Assembly (NCBI RefSeq): GCF_018130465.1
Contig: NZ_JAFCKJ010000002.1
Span: 806,001-870,000, forward strand
Direction: 5' to 3'
DNA from: Bradyrhizobium canariense
GTDB taxonomy: Bacteria > Pseudomonadota > Alphaproteobacteria > Rhizobiales > Xanthobacteraceae
DNA length: 64,000 bases
Each line of letters opens with the position of its first letter. Position 1 is the first letter of the stretch. The notes beneath the pieces were generated by a model. The model did not search any database, was not told the DNA's origin, and saw nothing but the letters and a program-made list of their open reading frames with translations. Positions 59,489 to 64,000 of the stretch are shown here, one piece after another. Position numbers and translations under genes: made by a program.

Positions 59489-59718
59489 TCCGCCGACACT
59501 CAAACAGGTCGGCTACTGGCCCGTTGCGTCAGTTGTGGCAGTGCAGCCACATGTCCGCTCCCGGCGGTAGCTCGGAAATCACGAACTCAGGGTCGATCGA
59601 TGCGATTTACGGGGACGCGAGATGGACAGCCTGAGAACTTCAGCGCAAATTCACCTTTGAAGCGAGTCCTGACAATTGTGCATCGCTGCTGCTATCGCGG
59701 CGTATTTTGGAGCGACAA

Positions 59719-60705
59719 ATGCGGCGGCGAGATTTCATTAGAGGAATTACGGCTGTTTCGGCAACGTTGCCGGTTGCTGCGAGCGCCCAGCAACTACCTG
59801 CGCGGCCGCTGATCGGTTTCCTTAGTACGCGCTCGCCCGAAGAAGCTACGATTCACATGGATGCCTTCCGGCGCGGGCTCGAAGAAATGGCCTATGTCGA
59901 AGGCCGAAACGTCGCCATCGAGTATCGCTGGGCGAAGGGCGATTACAGTCAGTTGGGGCCCCTTGTCGCCGATCTGCGGAGCCGACCGCTTTCGGTCATT
60001 GTTGCTACCGGCGATCCGGCCGCACTCGCAGCCAAGGCGGAGGCCATCGCCGTGCCGCTTGTCTTCGTCGTCGGGCAGGATCCAGTGCGCGCCGGTCTGG
60101 TCGCAAGCATGAATCGGCCAGGCACGGCCACTGGTGTAAACTTCTTCACGGGCGATCTGGGCGCCAAACGGCTGGAGCTTCTCTGCACATTGGTGCCCTC
60201 GGCTCGCGTTGTGGGGCTTTTGCTCAACCCGGCCTTCGGAATGGAAGCGTTCGACGAGTTCCGGCGGTCAGTAGTCAGCGCAGCTCAGTCGCTCGGCCGC
60301 GAGGTAATCGTGCAGAGCGCAACAACCGATATTGAGATCGAGGCTGGTTTCGCCGCGTTGACTAAAGCTGGCGTTTCGGCGCTGATGGTGCAGAACGATC
60401 CATTCTTCGACTCTCGGCGGAGCAAGATCATTGCTCTGTCGTCTACTCACAAATTGCCCGGCATCTTCCACATTCGGGAGTTTCCGGCGGATGGCGGGCT
60501 AATGAGTTATGGTGCCAGCCTCGCCGACGCTTACCGTCAGGTCGGAGTGTATGCGGGCAAGATCCTCCGCGGAGCGAGACCGGTCGATCTTCCAGTCCTG
60601 CGGCCGACGAAGTTCGAACTAGTCATCAACATGCGAACTGCGAAAGCACTCAGCCTCACAGTACCACCATCCATTCTCATAGAGGCCGACGAACTGATTG
60701 AGTGA
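59719..60705 (+). CDS. TrpX-type ABC transporter substrate-binding protein
   Basis: A 328-residue protein with Tat-like leader MRRRDFIRGITAVSATLPVA (ATG 59719 preferred; GGAGCGACAA before it), cleaved near ASAQQ. The mature sequence has PLIGFLSTRSPEEATIHMDA, FRRGLEEMAYVEGRNVAIEY, RWAKGDYSQLGPLVADL and VGLLLNPAFGMEAFDEF, the features of ABC_sub_bind (PF04392) proteins. It probably receives a small aromatic or amino-acid-like ligand. No membrane components are adjacent. A dispersed-repeat copy follows. Confidence 0.86.
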   Translation: MRRRDFIRGITAVSATLPVAASAQQLPARPLIGFLSTRSPEEATIHMDAFRRGLEEMAYVEGRNVAIEYRWAKGDYSQLGPLVADLRSRPLSVIVATGDPAALAAKAEAIAVPLVFVVGQDPVRAGLVASMNRPGTATGVNFFTGDLGAKRLELLCTLVPSARVVGLLLNPAFGMEAFDEFRRSVVSAAQSLGREVIVQSATTDIEIEAGFAALTKAGVSALMVQNDPFFDSRRSKIIALSSTHKLPGIFHIREFPADGGLMSYGASLADAYRQVGVYAGKILRGARPVDLPVLRPTKFELVINMRTAKALSLTVPPSILIEADELIE

Positions 60706-60722
60706 AATCGGGAGGCGTCCGG

Positions 60723-60742
60723 AACTGGCCCGTAGCCGAAGG
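60723..60742. repeat. Dispersed intergenic repeat, copy 4
   Basis: The segment AACTGGCCCGTAGCCGAAGG, just after the binding-protein gene, is a form of the CTTCTGGCCC-TAGCCGAAGG core; a weaker match also lies at 59510-59527 (GCTACTGGCCCGTTGCG). Confidence 0.55.
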
Positions 60743-60922
60743 TCGCCACCGTGTGCGGCACGTCGGTAGTGGAAGGCAGACCGGACATCGGGAAGACGCG
60801 GGCGAATCGACGCTCATGACCCATTGCGGACCTTGCAGCAATCTCAGCGTGACCGAGGACGTTTGGACCTTAGGCAGACGTTCGGCTCGCAGTCCTTGGG
60901 CTCGAATGATAAGCCGCGAGGC

Positions 60923-61927
60923 CTACCATGGTTGTGCTTCGATCACATTTTGGATGCCAGCCGGAAACACCCGCGTCAACTCGAACGCCGAGTTGGCAAG
61001 GAGCTCCGCGAACTCCTCAAGGGTTCGCTCTCGCCCGCCGGGGGAGACCAGCATGTTCAAATCACTGAACTTGGTTGCCGGCATTTCGTTCGGAGGCCCA
61101 ACAATCCGTTCGATCAGAAGCAACTTTGCGCCTTTGGTCATCGCGCGCCGACAAGCGGTGAGGATAGCAGCAGCTTCCGTGTCTTCCCAATCGTGAATGA
61201 CCACCCGCATCAGATAGGCGTCTCCGCCTTCAGGGACCGATTCGAAGAAGCTTCCACCCACGATCTTGCAGCGGTCGAGCACGCCGCGTTCTGCCAGAAC
61301 GGCTTTTGCTCCCGCGACGACGTCGGGTTGATCAAACAGCGTACCGCCAAGGTGAGGGTGAGCGCATAGCAGGGCCGCCAACATCGAGCCTCGCCCGCCA
61401 CCCACGTCGACTACGTGACTGAACGGCGAGAAATCATAGCCGCGGAGCACTGCGTCGGCTCCGTCCCGTGAGAATTGCGCCATAGCCTGATCGAAGGTCG
61501 CGCCGTATTCGGGGTACTCTGCGCGTAATTGCCAGACACTTTTGCCGTGCAAGTGTTGAAATGCGTTCTCGCCCGTTTGCACGCTGTGCAGCAGATGCCC
61601 CCACGCTTGCCAATAATAGGGGCTTCCGACCACTTCCGCCCAGGCTCCGACCGGTGTCGCGGAGTCGGCACGCAAGCAATCACCCACCGGGGTGAGCGCA
61701 AAATATCTGCCTTCTTCCTCCCGGAACACACCGACGGCGGCGAGCGCACGCAACAGCCGGTACAGCGAATCGGGATGGCTCTTCGTCAGCACCGCGAGCT
61801 CGTCCACCGATCGAGCGCCGTCATTTAGATGGTCGGCGACTCGCAGCTTTGCTGCGACACTAATCGCCTTCGTGACCTGGAAGCCATTGATCAGAGTCAG
61901 CAAGTCGAGGCGAGGATCGCTTGTCAT
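60923..61927 (-). CDS. SAM-dependent O-methyltransferase (second module)
   Basis: A 334-residue class I methyltransferase starting at ATG 61927 (MTSDPRLDLLTLINGFQVTK); the frame is open 113 codons further but that part is antisense to the next gene. The N-terminal winged-helix dimerisation domain lies at about 10-90. The SAM motif is DVGGGRG (174-180), canonical, followed by FDQP (about 198-201). H245 in VIHDWED is the catalytic-base position. It belongs to the same family as the enzyme at 4125, and its neighbour is also a Bug-type binding protein. The substrate is unknown. Confidence 0.86.
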   Translation of the reverse strand: MTSDPRLDLLTLINGFQVTKAISVAAKLRVADHLNDGARSVDELAVLTKSHPDSLYRLLRALAAVGVFREEEGRYFALTPVGDCLRADSATPVGAWAEVVGSPYYWQAWGHLLHSVQTGENAFQHLHGKSVWQLRAEYPEYGATFDQAMAQFSRDGADAVLRGYDFSPFSHVVDVGGGRGSMLAALLCAHPHLGGTLFDQPDVVAGAKAVLAERGVLDRCKIVGGSFFESVPEGGDAYLMRVVIHDWEDTEAAAILTACRRAMTKGAKLLLIERIVGPPNEMPATKFSDLNMLVSPGGRERTLEEFAELLANSAFELTRVFPAGIQNVIEAQPW

Positions 61928-61982
61928 GGATGCGCTCCTTGAGTGACGGTTCTGGCTTGGCATGGTCCGGATGCTGCGAAAA

Positions 61983-62957
61983 TCACTGGGTCGGCTTGAA
62001 GTCCATTGCTTTCGCGAGGTCAGCAAGACTGCGACGCCGTTCGTCGAGCAAAGCTGCAAATTCGGCCGCCGTCCCTGGATGAGCGGCCTGTCCGACGTGA
62101 GCCAGCCTTTGCCTGATGCCAGGATCGTTCGCGACGGCGCTGACGGCGGATGCAATCTGGTCTCGCAAGGTATGCGGAATTCCGCGCTTGCCGAATAAGC
62201 CAACCACACCGTCCATGCGAAGGTCCGGGAAGCCGGCCTCCGCGACCGTGGGGACATCAGGGACAAGCGGTGCGCGGGCGTCGCTCGCTACCGCCAGGAG
62301 CCGAGCTCTCCCTGACTGCACCTGCGACATTGTCACGCTAAGTGCATGAACGAAGACGTCTATGCGGCCCTCACCCAGGTCCTGTAGTGCAGGAGCAAGG
62401 TCCCTATAGGGCACAAAGGCGAGTTCCAGTTTTGCATTCTTGAAGAATCCGCCGACAACAAAGGGCGGAAGGCCTGGCGAGCTAGACCAGTTCAGCTTGC
62501 CCGGTTCGGCGCGAGCTGTTTGAACCAGATCATCGAGCGAACGGATCGATCGTTTTCCGGTCACCGCTATCGCTAAGACAACGTCCGACGTGGGGCAAAT
62601 CGGGACCAAGTCACGCACAGGATCATAGGGTAACTTCTCGTGCGTAATTGGAAGCAAGGTAAATACTGCGGAGATGGCATAAAGCAGGGTGTGATCATCC
62701 TCCGTGTTGAGAAAAGCAGAGACCCCGATCACTCCGTCGGCGCCGGGCCGATTTTCCACGACGACGGGCTGTCCCCACTGTTCTGAAAGCCGTTCGGCAA
62801 ACAGTCGAGCGCTGAAGTCAGAACCACTTCCTGCTGGCACGGGTGCAATCAAGCGGACCGTCCGGTAAGGCCAGTCGGCCGCCACGAGCTTGGAACTCCA
62901 GCAGGAGATGGCGAGGAGAAGACCGACGGCAGCGAAGAAGCGAACGAAGATGCTCAT
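61983..62957 (-). CDS. Bug-family (TctC-type) substrate-binding protein (second module)
   Basis: A 324-residue periplasmic protein, ATG 62957 behind GGAAGGAG. The signal peptide is MSIFVRFFAAVGLLLAISCW with cleavage near LVAAD. The mature features are WPYRTVRLIAPVPAGSGSDF, SARLFAERLSEQWGQPVVVE, NRPGADGVIGVSAF and LVPDVPTVAEAGFPDLRMDG. It is an orphan without TctAB. It lies 22 bp after the MarR gene and 55 bp before the O-methyltransferase gene, the same binding-protein/methyltransferase order as at 4-6 kb. Confidence 0.88.
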   Translation of the reverse strand: MSIFVRFFAAVGLLLAISCWSSKLVAADWPYRTVRLIAPVPAGSGSDFSARLFAERLSEQWGQPVVVENRPGADGVIGVSAFLNTEDDHTLLYAISAVFTLLPITHEKLPYDPVRDLVPICPTSDVVLAIAVTGKRSIRSLDDLVQTARAEPGKLNWSSSPGLPPFVVGGFFKNAKLELAFVPYRDLAPALQDLGEGRIDVFVHALSVTMSQVQSGRARLLAVASDARAPLVPDVPTVAEAGFPDLRMDGVVGLFGKRGIPHTLRDQIASAVSAVANDPGIRQRLAHVGQAAHPGTAAEFAALLDERRRSLADLAKAMDFKPTQ

Positions 62958-62979
62958 GCCTACTCCTTCCGAATTGCGT

Positions 62980-63501
62980 TCAGCGCGACTTCCGCTTTCG
63001 ACGTCCGGCGCCAGGGCGGACATATTTCTCGTTGGCCCTGACCACTCTGGACATTAACTCGATGAACAGCTCGCGGTCCGCCGGTTCGAGGCAGGATAGC
63101 AGCCTCTCTTGAGTGGCGAGCGCTCGTGGACGCAGCCGCTTTCTGATCCTGTGACCGAGAGGGGTGCAGCGGAGCATCCAGACGCGCCGGTCTGAATCAT
63201 TAGGCCGCCGTTCTACCAGCCCCTTTGCCTCGAGCTGATCCACCAGTCGGCCAGTGTTTGTCTTGTCGACGGCGACCACTTCGGCAAGGCGGCTCTGATC
63301 TATCTCCGGATGGTTTTCAATGATCGTTAGGACCGCCCATTCCGGGACGCTCATGTCCTCCTCTTCAAATTCTTCGGCGATGACAGCGGTCGAGATCATG
63401 TGCAGCCGCCGGATCAGATACGCCGGAACGAGGCGATAAGGTTGTGGCGCCGGGTCGACCTCCGAGGATCCATGCAATATAATAGCTTTTGTAACCATCA
63501 T
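62980..63501 (-). CDS. MarR-family transcriptional regulator
   Basis: A 173-residue MarR protein. A helical dimerisation part is followed by the winged HTH at about 50-115 (SVPEWAVLTIIENHPEIDQS, RLAEVVAVDKTNTGRLVDQL, EAKGLVERRPNDSDRRVWML). The C-terminal helix is basic (VRPGAGRRKRKSR). MarR proteins repress linked genes until a phenolic or similar ligand binds. It is first in the operon with the Bug protein and methyltransferase. The upstream 63494-63530 is very AT-rich (TAATTATTATTATCAGAG), a good candidate promoter/operator. Confidence 0.88.
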   Translation of the reverse strand: MMVTKAIILHGSSEVDPAPQPYRLVPAYLIRRLHMISTAVIAEEFEEEDMSVPEWAVLTIIENHPEIDQSRLAEVVAVDKTNTGRLVDQLEAKGLVERRPNDSDRRVWMLRCTPLGHRIRKRLRPRALATQERLLSCLEPADRELFIELMSRVVRANEKYVRPGAGRRKRKSR

Positions 63502-63530
63502 AATTATTATTATCAGAGCGATAGCTCCGC
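63494..63530 (-). promoter_or_regulatory. AT-rich promoter/operator of the marR operon
   Basis: The stretch ATCATAATTATTATTATCAG directly upstream of the marR start is far richer in A/T than its surroundings and contains a near palindrome centred on ATAATTATTAT. It is a plausible autoregulatory site. Confidence 0.5.
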
Positions 63531-63610
63531 GTCAAGTCATTTGAATAAAGCCCCCAGCCGCGACGGCCCTTCAAGCCGTGGCAGTGATAATGCCGACGAA
63601 GTCAGCTTCT

Positions 63611-63837
63611 GGCCGATTCTGTTGAAAAAGTCGAAAATAACGCCGATGCGAAAATCTCGCAAAAGCTTGCCTCCTTCTGATTTCTTCCGAGAATACATTC
63701 TTCAGGCGAAGAAGAAGTTCGCTGAATGATTTTGATGACGTTGATGTGGTCCGCCGCGCCTGACAGCACAAAACGCACCAGCGGCTCTTAAAAATTGGAG
63801 CCCGACGGCAACGAGGACTTTTTCAACAGAATCGGCC
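63611..63837. mobile_element. 227-bp MITE-like element with perfect terminal inverted repeats
   Basis: The left end at 63611-63632 (GGCCGATTCTGTTGAAAAAG plus TC) is the exact complement of the right end at 63816-63837 (GACTTTTTCAACAGAATCGG plus CC), 22 of 22 bases. The interior has no complete gene; short frames there are antisense-like. The flanks, joined without the element, read CTTCT-GGCC-CTAAGCCGAAG, the core of the dispersed repeat, so the element interrupts one. GGCC is found at both borders and could be a target duplication or part of the ends. Confidence 0.75.
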
Positions 63838-64000
63838 CTAAGCCGAAGAGCGGTTCGAGCGCCGTAATGTCCGCTGTTGGTGCTAAACCGGACGCCAAGC
63901 TGCACTTGCGTTGCGAGCCGCCTTTGACCACCCGTTGCAGACCTTCGGCCGCCGAGCCCAAGGTCGCCTTTGAGCCGACGCCTAGCGTGACCATAGTCAC
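63838..64000. repeat. Right part of the interrupted dispersed repeat and window end
   Basis: CTAAGCCGAAGAGCGG follows the element, and ATGTCCGCTGTTGGTGC at about 63869 matches the third module at 26804 (GTCCGCTGTTAGTTG). Beyond this the window ends without a supportable gene. Confidence 0.5.

Noticed and set aside
63571-63905. Two minus-strand frames at the right end
   Set aside because: They cross the borders of the inverted-repeat element and the dispersed repeat, so they are chance frames through repeats.
1-64000. tRNA or rRNA genes, CRISPR arrays, prophage structural genes
   Set aside because: I saw no tRNA-like TTCGANTC arms with matching stems, no regularly spaced repeats and no phage structural proteins. 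A dedicated tRNA scan would settle the first point.

Overview
The window looks like chromosome of an alphaproteobacterium close to Bradyrhizobium (Nitrobacteraceae). The basis is inference: high GC, many very small proteins of types I associate with that genus, several DNA-binding/TolB-like/TPR regulators, two small ATP-dependent DNA ligases, many orphan solute-binding proteins, and a dispersed intergenic repeat. I saw no rRNA, tRNA, CRISPR array or replication origin.

Layout. 0-12 kb: accessory DNA with a decayed glycosyltransferase, an IS5-family element, an O-methyltransferase plus Bug-type binding protein module with a divergent regulator, and then a dense patch of small genes, many carrying frameshifts, stops or truncations. 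12-17.6 kb: two minus-strand operons that share an upstream element. One is HD-domain protein, nitroreductase and DUF4863/PnbB-like lyase; the other is MDR oxidoreductase, HD-domain paralogue and a frameshifted cupin. A GlxA-type regulator lies between them. 17.9-35 kb: a housekeeping/accessory mix with a DEDD exonuclease, two DNA ligases, two more TPR regulators sharing an upstream motif, secreted proteins, a PilZ protein, an MBL hydrolase, a GSH-dependent reductase, and truncated MFS and caspase-like relics.

35.4-47.1 kb: an IclR-controlled aromatic catabolic regulon. A divergent iclR faces an operon of a branched-chain-type binding protein, LigB/MhpB extradiol dioxygenase, TfdB-like FAD hydroxylase, MhpC-like hydrolase, MhpD-like hydratase, FAH-family enzyme and SDR. 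A second transcription unit follows (MDR dehydrogenase, cupin, TrpX-type binding protein, PaaI thioesterase). Perfect 17-bp palindromes with the same arms precede both units and are the likely IclR operators. 48.4-54.5 kb: an intact metal-resistance operon (CsoR/RcnR-type repressor, RND adaptor, CzcA-type pump, MFS exporter with His-rich tail). 54.6-57.3 kb: a GMC oxidoreductase fused to a DUF1080 (3-keto-glycoside cleaving) domain. 57.7-60.7 kb: a secreted peptide, an outer-membrane-like protein, two truncated head-to-head pseudogenes and another TrpX-type binding protein. 60.9-63.5 kb: MarR, Bug binding protein and O-methyltransferase, a second copy of the module at 4-6 kb. The right end has a 227-bp inverted-repeat element inserted inside a copy of the dispersed repeat.

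Most promising candidates: the GMC-DUF1080 fusion as a one-polypeptide oxidise-then-cleave deglycosidase; the twin HD-domain operons with a PnbAB-like nitroarene pair; the repeated Bug-binding-protein/O-methyltransferase pair; and the IclR regulon with its exact palindromes.
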